Assembly: GCF_014647475.1 (NCBI RefSeq) | Contig: NZ_BMPG01000008.1 | Span: 1-62,189 of the forward strand | Source: Halocalculus aciditolerans | GTDB lineage: Archaea > Halobacteriota > Halobacteria > Halobacteriales > Halobacteriaceae | DNA: 62,189 bases | Direction: 5' to 3' | Notes under the pieces: model-generated | What the model saw: only the letters and a program-made list of their open reading frames with translations | Databases searched by the model: none | Told to the model about the DNA's origin: nothing | Shown here: one piece after another, positions 31,387-38,838 of the stretch | Layout of the letters: every line of letters starts with the position of its first letter | Numbering within the stretch: position 1 is the stretch's first letter | Translations under genes and position numbers: made by a program

Positions 31387-32415
31387 TTACTGCATTGGCG
31401 ATGCAGCTGCCGAATCGACGAGTGAATACTCTCGATCTCGACTCGTGCCTTCCGCTTTGAGGAGGTTGTACTGAGCCATCTTGGAGAGGTACGTCCGGAC
31501 GGTCCGTTTCGTTCGAGGGTCATCGACGTCCTCGGAATAGCGCTCGTGGATCTCGCTCGGCCCGACCGGGCCGTGCTCGCGCACGATGTCGTAGACGACG
31601 CGCTGGTGCGGAGTGAGTGAGTCGAGGCTCTTCTGCTTAATCTGGGCGCGGGCATCCTCGGCGGCGTCCAGGAGGATGTCGTTGGTGATCCGCTCCTGGT
31701 TCTCGCGGTCGGCCTTGCTGGCCGCTGTTCGAAGGATGCCGATTGCGAGGCGGGCGTCGCCGGCGGCCGCATCGGCGATGCGGTAGAGCTGGTCGTCAGT
31801 GATAACGTCCTCGTCGAGACCCCACTTCGCCCGCGCACTCAGAATGTCGTACAGCTGCTCATCGTGGTACTTGTCCATCCGGACGTGTTCGCTGGAGCGC
31901 AGCCGGCTCACGAGGCGGTCGTCGACGCGGCTGAACAGTTCCTCTTCCTTGTTCGCGATGCAGATGATCGCGAACTGCGGGAGGCTGTGGAGGTCGTAGA
32001 TGACGCTGGGGTCTTCGAGCTGGTCGACCTCGTCAAGGATGACGACGGTTCGCGGGCCGTCGTGCTGCTGGAGACGGTCGACGAGTTCGTCGTGGGGCGT
32101 CGACTGCCGGTGGATGTCGATGGTCGCGCCGAGGTCGTCGAGAATCTGGTAGAGCGTGCGGAACCGGGTGTAGTTGCGCCAGCAGTTGACGTAGATGGCC
32201 TCGACGTCGAGGACCTCTTCTCGAAGTCGTTCCGTGACGAACTTCGAGATGCACGTCTTGCCGGCGCCGCTGGGTCCGGTGACAATAGCGGTGTCGGCGG
32301 GCTCTCCGTTCGTGATGGGCTCAAGAACGCTGGAGAGGTGATTGACCTCGGCGTCGCGATGCTCGACTTCCCGAGGGACGAATCCGGCCCGGAGGACGCG
32401 AGCATCGCGAATCAT
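31387..32415 (-). CDS. cdc6: Orc1/Cdc6-type initiator 2
   Basis: The 342-residue protein lacks the long N-terminal tail. Walker A GPSGAGKT is at 47-54, Walker B DEVD at 128-131, sensor-1 IICIANKEE near 150, and a C-terminal winged helix occupies ~265-335 (HQRVVYDIVREHGPVGPSEIHERY). It is highly GC-rich, unlike initiator 1, suggesting a different source. Repeats of a TTTCCGGAAAC type lie upstream (32467-32722), possibly its own binding sites. A 150-base piece of a closely related gene recurs at 34346-34501. Confidence 0.9.
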   Translation of the reverse strand: MIRDARVLRAGFVPREVEHRDAEVNHLSSVLEPITNGEPADTAIVTGPSGAGKTCISKFVTERLREEVLDVEAIYVNCWRNYTRFRTLYQILDDLGATIDIHRQSTPHDELVDRLQQHDGPRTVVILDEVDQLEDPSVIYDLHSLPQFAIICIANKEEELFSRVDDRLVSRLRSSEHVRMDKYHDEQLYDILSARAKWGLDEDVITDDQLYRIADAAAGDARLAIGILRTAASKADRENQERITNDILLDAAEDARAQIKQKSLDSLTPHQRVVYDIVREHGPVGPSEIHERYSEDVDDPRTKRTVRTYLSKMAQYNLLKAEGTSRDREYSLVDSAAASPMQ

Positions 32416-32466
32416 CTGTCTCTGACAGACTGATTTCGGGTCAGGTTACAAAAGCCTGACCGGGTC

Positions 32467-32722
32467 GTTTCCGGAAACTGCATCCTCCCGATTCTGTAAT
32501 TAGATTCCTCGCGTTGTGTCTGCCTCTTTTCCCAATCGCGGAGAGATGCTTCCGGAAATTCTCTGAAAATTCGAGATTTCCTGAATCTGTGAGTGAGTAC
32601 CTCGGGACTTATTTCGTATTTGACCGTTCGCGTTTCTGGAAACGTCCTCGGAAAGTCTGTACCGGGGTGGTAGATCCAGTCACGGGGTGCCCTTGACACC
32701 TATATTGTTGAAACTCGGAAAC
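32467..32722. repeat. Second set of origin-box-like repeats
   Basis: In the gene-free 32416-32801 stretch, GTTTCCGGAAAC (32467-32478), CTTCCGGAAATT (32549-32560), GTTTCTGGAAAC (32632-32643) and AAACTCGGAAAC (32711-32722) recur about every 80 bases. They recall the GGAAAC part of haloarchaeal origin boxes. A role with initiator 2 is inferred from position. Confidence 0.5.
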
Positions 32723-32801
32723 GACCCGGATTCACACTTCAGGACGGCACACATAGTGGGGGTACTGGCGCCGTGATATTCCAAGTGTTGTCCTTCCTAC
32801 C

Positions 32802-34247
32802 ATGATCGATTTCGAGGAGCAGATCCCGTCGATACTCGCAGCCGATACTAACGACCTCTATGAGCGTGATCCTGAGACGTTTTTTGCAGCCCATATTGGC
32901 TTCTGTCCGCGCCAGCTATACGTCAACAAGCTCGGGCTCTCGAAATCCAAAACGTACTGGGGCAAGTATCGTGCGTCGCGTCTGATCCAGAACTACTTCG
33001 AGCAACAGCTCAGCGATCGCAATCCGACACTGGAGACCGAAGTAAGCTTGAATATTGACGAGGGCCCTGTCCGATTTCTCGGTCGGTGTACCCTGTATGA
33101 TCCCGCCGACGAAATTGCGTACGTGCTGAAGGTACGGAACGGCTGGTACAAATTCTCCCCACCGATCGACCGCCATCTCGACCAGCTTCACATCTATATG
33201 CAGGGATTAGGAGTTGAGCAAGGAAAACTCGTGTACGTTTCAAAAAACGACCTCAGCGATATTCGGGAATGGCCGTGTCCAGACGCTGACTCGTCTGCCA
33301 TCCAGTTCGACGAATCACGATATGAGCAGTTAGTCACGAAGGCAAAGCGGATTCGCAACCAGATCTGGACGCACGGCATTGCGACAAGTGAGGCCGAAAT
33401 TCCACTTGAGAAATGCGGCTGCTACTTTTGCCAAGAGGAATCGTTGGCTTTCCCGGATGCAGTGCATCCAATGTCGGACGGGTCTGGTGAGCCAGCTCTC
33501 GATACGTCTGAAAATAGGGGTTGCATGGCAGAGGAGACTGTCGAGACCGGCGTAGCTGATTCGACTGACCAGACCTCTTCTACCGAAGCGGAAACCAGGG
33601 ATCTGCTTGATGTGCCTGATTCGAACGATACTCGTATTTTGGACGTGGATCGTTATCATATCCCGGCGGCATTGCGTGACTTGGATATTTGGGTTGTCTG
33701 GGATGGCCGGTCGAAAGTCGCTCTCGCGCCTTGGCAGGCGGACACAATGTATCCGTGTGAATGGGCCGCTTCAAAGGACGTGAATCCACGCCGGGGCTTC
33801 CAAAAAGCGAAGATGGTAGCAGAGCTTCCGCTTCGTGAGATTCATCGTGCGTGGCCGTTCCCCGATGGTGAGGATCTTCCCGAGGCTGTGCATCCAGCGG
33901 TTCTCCTCCCACATGATCCACCAGATCCTCCGCTCTCGTTCGTGGATTTCGATGATGTTCGGGATCCAGAGACGGGTGAGGTATCAGACGAGGTAGCAAC
34001 TCTCGTTGATGCGCTTGATGGATACACAGAGGTAAGTCAGAGTGGGACAGGGCTCCACGTGTATGTGCGCGGTCGTCTTCCGGAGGGGGTCGGGGCCTTT
34101 GCGACGGCCCTTTCCCAGCGCGGCGCCTTGGAAATCTACGATCACGCGCGATTCACTGGTGGGACATGGCGACATGTCGCCGGGACTCCACTCGATAGCG
34201 TTCCTGAGGCGACGGATGTCCTCGCTGCAATCGTTTCCCGGTACTAG
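32802..34247 (+). CDS. Fusion of a Cas4/RecB-like nuclease domain and an archaeo-eukaryotic primase-like domain
   Basis: In this 481-residue protein residues 1-~215 follow the Cas4-type layout: one cysteine (C35 in GFCPRQLY), a nuclease core (GRCTLYDPADEIAYVLKVRNGWYK, 94-117), QLHIYMQGLGVEQGKLVYVSK, then clustered cysteines C205/C207/C210 for an iron-sulfur cluster. The expected catalytic acids of the core are changed (GRCT for GxxD, VLK for ExK), so cleavage is doubtful. After a linker, residues ~280-481 match primase-type domains: DFDD at 382-385, SGTGLH at 414-419, EIYDHARFTGGTWRH. It resembles the primase at 6027. Probable role in plasmid replication or repair. Confidence 0.68.
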   Translation: MIDFEEQIPSILAADTNDLYERDPETFFAAHIGFCPRQLYVNKLGLSKSKTYWGKYRASRLIQNYFEQQLSDRNPTLETEVSLNIDEGPVRFLGRCTLYDPADEIAYVLKVRNGWYKFSPPIDRHLDQLHIYMQGLGVEQGKLVYVSKNDLSDIREWPCPDADSSAIQFDESRYEQLVTKAKRIRNQIWTHGIATSEAEIPLEKCGCYFCQEESLAFPDAVHPMSDGSGEPALDTSENRGCMAEETVETGVADSTDQTSSTEAETRDLLDVPDSNDTRILDVDRYHIPAALRDLDIWVVWDGRSKVALAPWQADTMYPCEWAASKDVNPRRGFQKAKMVAELPLREIHRAWPFPDGEDLPEAVHPAVLLPHDPPDPPLSFVDFDDVRDPETGEVSDEVATLVDALDGYTEVSQSGTGLHVYVRGRLPEGVGAFATALSQRGALEIYDHARFTGGTWRHVAGTPLDSVPEATDVLAAIVSRY

Positions 34248-34253
34248 TCCCGA

Positions 34254-34345
34254 TATTGTTTTGCCAATTCGCGGATTTTCTCTTTTTTCTTCCTGATGTT
34301 CACCGAATGCCACCTCGAAAATTCTTCTATAGAAATGTTTGTTCG
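34254..34345 (-). pseudogene. Remnant of the parA-partner gene 3' end (duplicate)
   Basis: About 90 bases match the 3' end of the gene at 36104-36544, including the stretch translated as HFYRxIFEVAFGEHQEE. It has a frameshifted or divergent tail and ends where a cdc6 fragment begins. Direct proof of a duplicated segment. Confidence 0.7.
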
Positions 34346-34501
34346 AGCCCCCACTTTGCCCGAGCACTCAGGATGGCGTACAACTGCTCGTCGTGGTACT
34401 TATCCATCCGGACGTGTTCACTCGAACGGAGCCGACTCACGAGGCGGTCGTCGACGCGGCTGAACAGCTCTTCTTCTTTGTTCGCGATACAGATGATCGA
34501 T
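34346..34501 (-). pseudogene. Internal fragment of an orc1/cdc6 gene
   Basis: It encodes IICIANKEEELFSRVDDRLV, then SRLRSSEHVRMDKYHDEQLY and ILSARAKWGL, nearly the same as initiator 2 residues ~150-206, but DNA identity is visibly below 90%. It therefore derives from a related gene rather than a fresh copy. It is bounded by the parA-partner remnant and by the TnpB element. Confidence 0.85.
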
Positions 34502-34504
34502 ACG

Positions 34505-35917
34505 CCGCCGACAGGCGACGGCTGAGCCGAATACTCCACTTTCACTCCGGTAGGCTGTTACTTATCAATCTCGCATACAATAGGCTATATGTGGCGAATC
34601 AGGTCACTCGAACCTATGTTGCGTCCATTCACAACCACCAACAGGTGTGTGAAGACCTCGATTCGCTCGGGTTTGCGGCCTCAAAACTTTGGAACGTCGC
34701 TCGGTGGACCTGCGACCGTATCTGGGACGAAACCGGCACGATACCAGACCACGGTGCTCTCAAAGCGTACCTCAAGAACAACGAACGCTACGCGGATTTG
34801 AACGCACAATCCAGTCAGGCAATTCTCGAAGAATTGGCTGAAGCGTTCGACTCGTGGTACACACTCCGTGGGAACGGTGACAAGAAGGCGAACCCGCCCG
34901 GCTACCGCAAGCACGGTGATGACCACCCACGCTCGACGGTCACGTTCAAAGAGGATGGGTTCAAGCACGACCCCGACCACGATCGGATTCGACTCTCGAA
35001 GGGGCAGAATCTGAAAGATGGGCGTCAAGACTTTATTCTCTGTGAGTACGCTGTTGACCCGGATGTGACCGTCCAGAACGTCCAGCAGGTCAGAGCTGTC
35101 TGGACCGGCACCGACTGGGAGTTGCATATTGTGTGTAACGTCGAACGAGACGACCCGGACCCACCCGGCGACCGAGTGGCCGGTATCGACCTCGGTATCT
35201 GCAACTTCGCCGCCGTTGCGGTTGGCGACGACGCTTTGCTGTATCCCGGTGGCGCACTCAAAGAGGATGATTACTACTTCCAGAAACAGCGGGCGAAGTG
35301 CGACGATAGTTCCTCCCGCAAAGCACAACGGCTGGACCGCAAGCGTGGCGAGCGCCGGACACACTTTTTCCACGCTGTCTCGAAGGACATAGTAGCCGAG
35401 TGCGCCGCCCGAAACGTCGGAACGATTGTCGTGGGCGATCTGACTGGTATCCGCGAGAACACAGACTGGGGTGACCACGGCAACCTCGATCTCCATGGGT
35501 GGGCGTTCGACAATTTTACGCAGATGCTGGAATACAAAGCGGCCGAATACGGCATCAGTGTTGAGCGCGTGGACGAACGTGGTACCTCCAAGTCCTGTGG
35601 TTCGTGCGGGACCATCGACGACAGCCAGCGTGTTGAACGTGGGCTGTACGTGTGTGACGAGTGTGGGCTGGTCGCTAATGCCGATGTGAACGGGGCCGAG
35701 AACATCCGACAGAAGGTACTCCCAAATCTCGCCTGTGACGGGGGAGATAGGGATAACGGCTGGATGGCACAGCCAGCGGTGCGCCTGTTCGACACATCGA
35801 CGGGGAGGATAGCCCCTCAAGAACAGGTGACCCGCGAACCATAATCTCCCAACGCTCGGGAAACCGCGCGGAGAACGGCGCGGAGGATGTCATACGGAGG
35901 TGAGTCAAATCAGACCA
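34505..35917 (+). mobile_element. Second TnpB (IS1341-like) element
   Basis: The element lies between the cdc6 fragment and the duplicated primase-gene tail. A stem-rich start (CGCCGACAGGCG, CGGCTGAGCCG near 34506-34533) and a CCGCGC/GCGCGG stem after the gene (35864-35883) look like IS605-group ends. Limits are set by where the flanking duplicated sequences resume. Confidence 0.6.
34591..35844 (+). CDS. tnpB: TnpB RNA-guided nuclease, intact
   Basis: The 417-residue protein starts at GTG 34591 (MANQVTRTYVASIHNHQQV), matching the usual haloarchaeal TnpB opening; the longer frame reads through the cdc6 fragment and is rejected. The RuvC triad is complete (AGIDLGICN, VVGDLTGIREN, ANADVNGAENIR), with a zinc finger CGSCG...CDECG. 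TnpB cuts DNA next to a TAM, guided by RNA from the element's own 3' end. There is no tnpA partner, so mobility would need one in trans. All catalytic residues appear present. Confidence 0.88.
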   Translation: MANQVTRTYVASIHNHQQVCEDLDSLGFAASKLWNVARWTCDRIWDETGTIPDHGALKAYLKNNERYADLNAQSSQAILEELAEAFDSWYTLRGNGDKKANPPGYRKHGDDHPRSTVTFKEDGFKHDPDHDRIRLSKGQNLKDGRQDFILCEYAVDPDVTVQNVQQVRAVWTGTDWELHIVCNVERDDPDPPGDRVAGIDLGICNFAAVAVGDDALLYPGGALKEDDYYFQKQRAKCDDSSSRKAQRLDRKRGERRTHFFHAVSKDIVAECAARNVGTIVVGDLTGIRENTDWGDHGNLDLHGWAFDNFTQMLEYKAAEYGISVERVDERGTSKSCGSCGTIDDSQRVERGLYVCDECGLVANADVNGAENIRQKVLPNLACDGGDRDNGWMAQPAVRLFDTSTGRIAPQEQVTREP

Positions 35918-35918
35918 C

Positions 35919-36107
35919 GTGTACGTGCGTGGCCGTCTCCCAGAGGGGATCGGGGCCTTTGCGACGTCGCTTTCCCAGCGTGGCGCCCTCGAGATCTACG
36001 ATCACTCGCGATTCACCGGTGGAACGTGGCGCCACGTCGCTGGGACTCCACTCGATAGAGTTCCTGAGGCGACGGATGTCCTCGAGGCAATCGTCTCCCA
36101 GTACTAG
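35919..36107 (+). pseudogene. Tail of a second nuclease-primase fusion gene
   Basis: It encodes YVRGRLPEGIGAFATSLSQR and on to VSQY, matching the last ~62 residues of the gene at 32802-34247 but with many silent changes. It starts exactly where the TnpB element ends and lacks all upstream domains. It overlaps the convergent gene at 36104 by four bases, the likely ancestral arrangement. Confidence 0.8.
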
Positions 36108-36544
36108 CCCTGGTCTTGCTTTGCCAATTCACGGATCTTCTCTTTCGTTTCTTCCTGATGTTCACCGAATGCCACCTCGAAAATCCCTCTATAGAAATGT
36201 TTGTTCTTCTCGAGCGTGATGTCCTCACGCTTCAGCTGCTTCTTTAACCGAGTGAATGTTACCTCGATTTCTTCACTCTGCTCCGGCTCAACGTATATAG
36301 TGGCCGAATCCCAATCCTCTCTGATGTTCAGTTGTTCGTCGTCTGATTCCTCGGTCGGCGATTTAGTCTCCGCTGTAGGGGCCTCTCTCTGCTGACGTGA
36401 TTGGTCTTCGGTTACTGTTGTCGGATCACCGTCTCGGCTTTTTCCGTCCGGTGTGGTCTCTGTCGGCTCGTCGTCGGCCGTGGCTTCCTCGTCGTCTGCT
36501 TCCTCTGACGGATCCTCAAATCGCTCGTCCATTCCTCGGGGCAT
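36104..36544 (-). CDS. ParA-partner protein (putative centromere-binding)
   Basis: In this 146-residue protein the first ~75 residues are acidic and disordered. The C-terminal ~70 are folded: ATIYVEPEQSEEIEVTFTRLKKQLKREDITLEKNKHFYRGIFEVAFGEHQEETKEKIRELAK, a strand followed by helices, like small ribbon-helix-helix partition adaptors. It starts 2 bases after the parA stop, the normal place for the second partition gene. The assignment comes from position and shape; no sequence match to ParB is visible. Confidence 0.6.
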   Translation of the reverse strand: MPRGMDERFEDPSEEADDEEATADDEPTETTPDGKSRDGDPTTVTEDQSRQQREAPTAETKSPTEESDDEQLNIREDWDSATIYVEPEQSEEIEVTFTRLKKQLKREDITLEKNKHFYRGIFEVAFGEHQEETKEKIRELAKQDQG

Positions 36545-36546
36545 CC

Positions 36547-37458
36547 TTACACCTCCACCTGCGTTTTGTCGAACGCTCGTTCCATTGTCTCAGCAACCTC
36601 CAGGAAGAGGTCGCGCTCAACTTGTTGGTCGTTTGCGTCCTCCCATTCGAAAATATCGCAGCCGTTGTCCCACGCGCGCTGTATCGCTACCCGCATCGGA
36701 AGCTTGAAGATCGGCGCTAGTGACGCATATGACTCATCGAAAGCATCGAGAAACTTCTGTGACTGACCATCGTCCCGATACATATTTGCCAACAGTCCAA
36801 CGATTGCAATCTCGATCTGTTGATTATCCTCGATTGATTCCAGCTGGTCCCAGAGATCGTCTAGGGCATCTCGTGATGTCGCTTGGGTTTGTGCGGCCAG
36901 GAACACGTTCTGCGCCGCGATGAACGCCGCATCTGTTAGGACCGAGAGATCAGGTGGGCAGTCGATCAAGATAAAATCGTAGTCGTAACCGTCGTCCACT
37001 AACTCTTCGAGGGCAACTTTCAACGAGAGACGAGCGCCTGCGTCGTCCATCCAATCCCGGGCAAGACCCATGTCCTTGTGGCTCGGCACGAGATCGAAAT
37101 TTAGGTGTTCGTACTCGTCGCTGTGGATCATAATTTCTGAAAGCGTCGTGTCGTCCGTGCGCGGATTGTCGACGAGGACGTCAAGAAGATTTGCGTCATC
37201 GGTAGCGAGCGTATTTGGAAGGTCGTTCTTCGGGCTTGAGGGGTCGTTGTCGTCGCCCGGGCCGAGTCCCAGGCCTTTCGTCATATCGGCCTGTGGATCC
37301 ATATCAATCGCGAGGACATCGTGATCTCGCGAGGCCAGTGCCGCTGCACTGTTTATCGTCGCCGTTGTCTTCCCAGTCCCGCCCTTCTGATTGCCGAAGG
37401 CGATCGTGGGAATACCGGTCGATGGTGTGACGCCCCAGCCACGAGGTGACTCGGTCAT
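36547..37458 (-). CDS. parA: ParA partition ATPase
   Basis: The 303-residue protein has the deviant Walker A KGGTGKTT at 25-32, Walker A' LAIDMDPQADMTKGLG (~48-63) and Walker B FILIDCPPDLS (~160-170), diagnostic of ParA/MinD ATPases. A short N-terminal extension lacks an HTH, so it is the small plasmid type Ib-like form. It moves plasmid copies apart together with the downstream partner. The gene-free region upstream carries 8-bp repeats that would be the partition site and may also control its promoter. Confidence 0.93.
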   Translation of the reverse strand: MTESPRGWGVTPSTGIPTIAFGNQKGGTGKTTATINSAAALASRDHDVLAIDMDPQADMTKGLGLGPGDDNDPSSPKNDLPNTLATDDANLLDVLVDNPRTDDTTLSEIMIHSDEYEHLNFDLVPSHKDMGLARDWMDDAGARLSLKVALEELVDDGYDYDFILIDCPPDLSVLTDAAFIAAQNVFLAAQTQATSRDALDDLWDQLESIEDNQQIEIAIVGLLANMYRDDGQSQKFLDAFDESYASLAPIFKLPMRVAIQRAWDNGCDIFEWEDANDQQVERDLFLEVAETMERAFDKTQVEV

Positions 37459-37462
37459 AGTA

Positions 37463-37866
37463 CGATCATTGATTCAATGACTCATAAATCCACGTCAGAC
37501 ATCTAATCCCGCTCTGAAAATTCTAAAGTTCCGTATTCCATGGTATAAACCGCTAACAGGCGGTTTTGATGTTGTATTTGGTGGGAATCAAAGAATCACT
37601 GATTCATTGGTTCAATACATCCTGGAATCCCCGCTTTGCTGGTTTCTCGTGGAATGGTGGTTGCTACTGGCCGTTACTGAATTAGTCACTCTGTGCTTCT
37701 CGGAGTGGGTAATTCATTGAATCACTATCTCTTGGATTCACTGATTCATTGATTCACTGACTCCATGATTCGCCACATCCTATTGGATTCCAAGAATCAA
37801 GTACTCCTTAACTCCCTGATTTATGGCTTCACTGAATCACAGATTCTGTGAATCAGTGAATCAATG
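37463..37866. repeat. Partition site: 8-bp TGATTCA/TGAATCA repeats
   Basis: Clusters of ATTCAYTG spaced every 8 bases occur at 37463-37482, 37592-37615, 37711-37770 (at least five in a row) and 37828-37866. The last forms a pseudo-palindrome in which TGAWTCA units mirror each other. The region is gene-free (37459-37944) and AT-rich. This is the expected form of a parS/operator array. Confidence 0.75.
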
Positions 37867-37944
37867 TCCGGGCCATCTCGAGCATTTACTGGGGTAATGG
37901 ATGAAACTAATCGAAGGTGTCACTGACGGTTGAGGGTCTCGATA

Positions 37945-38172
37945 TTACGTGATCTCTGCAATCAGCTCAAAGCCGTCTTTGAACGTGATTTGCCCGTCGA
38001 ACCCATGAGCTTCGATTGCAGTGACGACGCCGTTCCCTGCATCGTCATCCGTCGTGAGGACACAGATAGACGCAGCCTTCCCGCTTTCTAAGAGGTGGGC
38101 TGCGACGCCACCAAGTGCGGTATCCGCTTTCTCGATGTTGTCCTCAGAGCGATTCTCGGTCGTCCCTTGCAT
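37945..38172 (-). pseudogene. Truncated PIN-domain toxin
   Basis: The 75-residue reading MQGTTENRSEDNIEKADTAL continues VLTTDDDAGNGVVTAIEAHGF and FKDGFELI. This matches the C-terminal half of haloarchaeal PIN proteins, including the TTDxxAG acidic motif. The N-terminal half with the first catalytic Asp is missing. It follows the HTH gene by 14 bases, as a toxin would. Probably inactive; the HTH partner is intact. Confidence 0.6.
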
Positions 38173-38186
38173 GTATGAGAGAATTC

Positions 38187-38771
38187 CTAGGCTTCCTCGT
38201 CGACCGGCTTGTCACGCGCATTCCGAATTTGGTCGAAATATGGATCGTACTCCCGTATGTCGAGAATCACCTCGCGGAGTGCATGGAGTACCGCAATCCC
38301 GAACGCAGGTTGAAGGTTGAGTTCGCGTGCTGCGAGGCGTTCGGTCATACCGCCCTCGACATACGGGATCGCGTACGTGAGTGCCGCAGCGAGCTTGCCT
38401 ACGCCATGTTTCTCGATCAGCAGGTCGAGATCCTGATCCTGGGGCGACCGGCCGATTGCCTCGACGAGTGTGGGCGTGATCGTGTATGTATCGCCATCGA
38501 GGTTCGCAGTAAGGGTAATCGGGATGGCCGTGTAGGTGTGCGTTTTCTGCGTTTCATCCCGCGTGAGTACCCGGAGTTCGACGAGCGTTCCCGTATCCGC
38601 GTACGCGGTCGTGCGGGGTGTGTCGATGTCGGCGACGATTTCATCAATCGTCACTTCGCCTTCACGGAGAATATACGTGTAGAGGCGAGCGAGCCGTGGC
38701 TCTTCGAGTAGCTGTGCCACTGACATGAGGCCATTAATGGCGCGTTCGGGGTCCCCCGTCGCTTTCGACAT
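38187..38771 (-). CDS. Winged-helix regulator, partner of a decayed PIN toxin
   Basis: The protein has 194 residues from ATG 38771 (MSKATGDPERAINGLMSVAQ). A winged helix at ~20-75 (RLARLYTYILREGEVTIDEIVADIDTPRTTAYADTGTLVELRVLTRDE) is followed by strands and a helical end (ARELNLQPAFGIAVLHALREVILDIREYDPYFDQI). Haloarchaeal PIN genes are often preceded by such HTH genes. ATG 38780 (MYC) is a weaker alternative. It may now act only as a regulator. Confidence 0.72.
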   Translation of the reverse strand: MSKATGDPERAINGLMSVAQLLEEPRLARLYTYILREGEVTIDEIVADIDTPRTTAYADTGTLVELRVLTRDETQKTHTYTAIPITLTANLDGDTYTITPTLVEAIGRSPQDQDLDLLIEKHGVGKLAAALTYAIPYVEGGMTERLAARELNLQPAFGIAVLHALREVILDIREYDPYFDQIRNARDKPVDEEA

Positions 38772-38838
38772 ACAATACATGATTCGTGTATTGAGTAATA
38801 ACGCTTGGGTTGTGACCGAAGTCGGAGGTGTCCAAGTA

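Noticed and set aside
34339-34590. N-terminal 84 residues of a longer TnpB reading
   Set aside because: They translate the antisense of the cdc6 fragment and the element end. GTG 34591 matches the TnpB family start.
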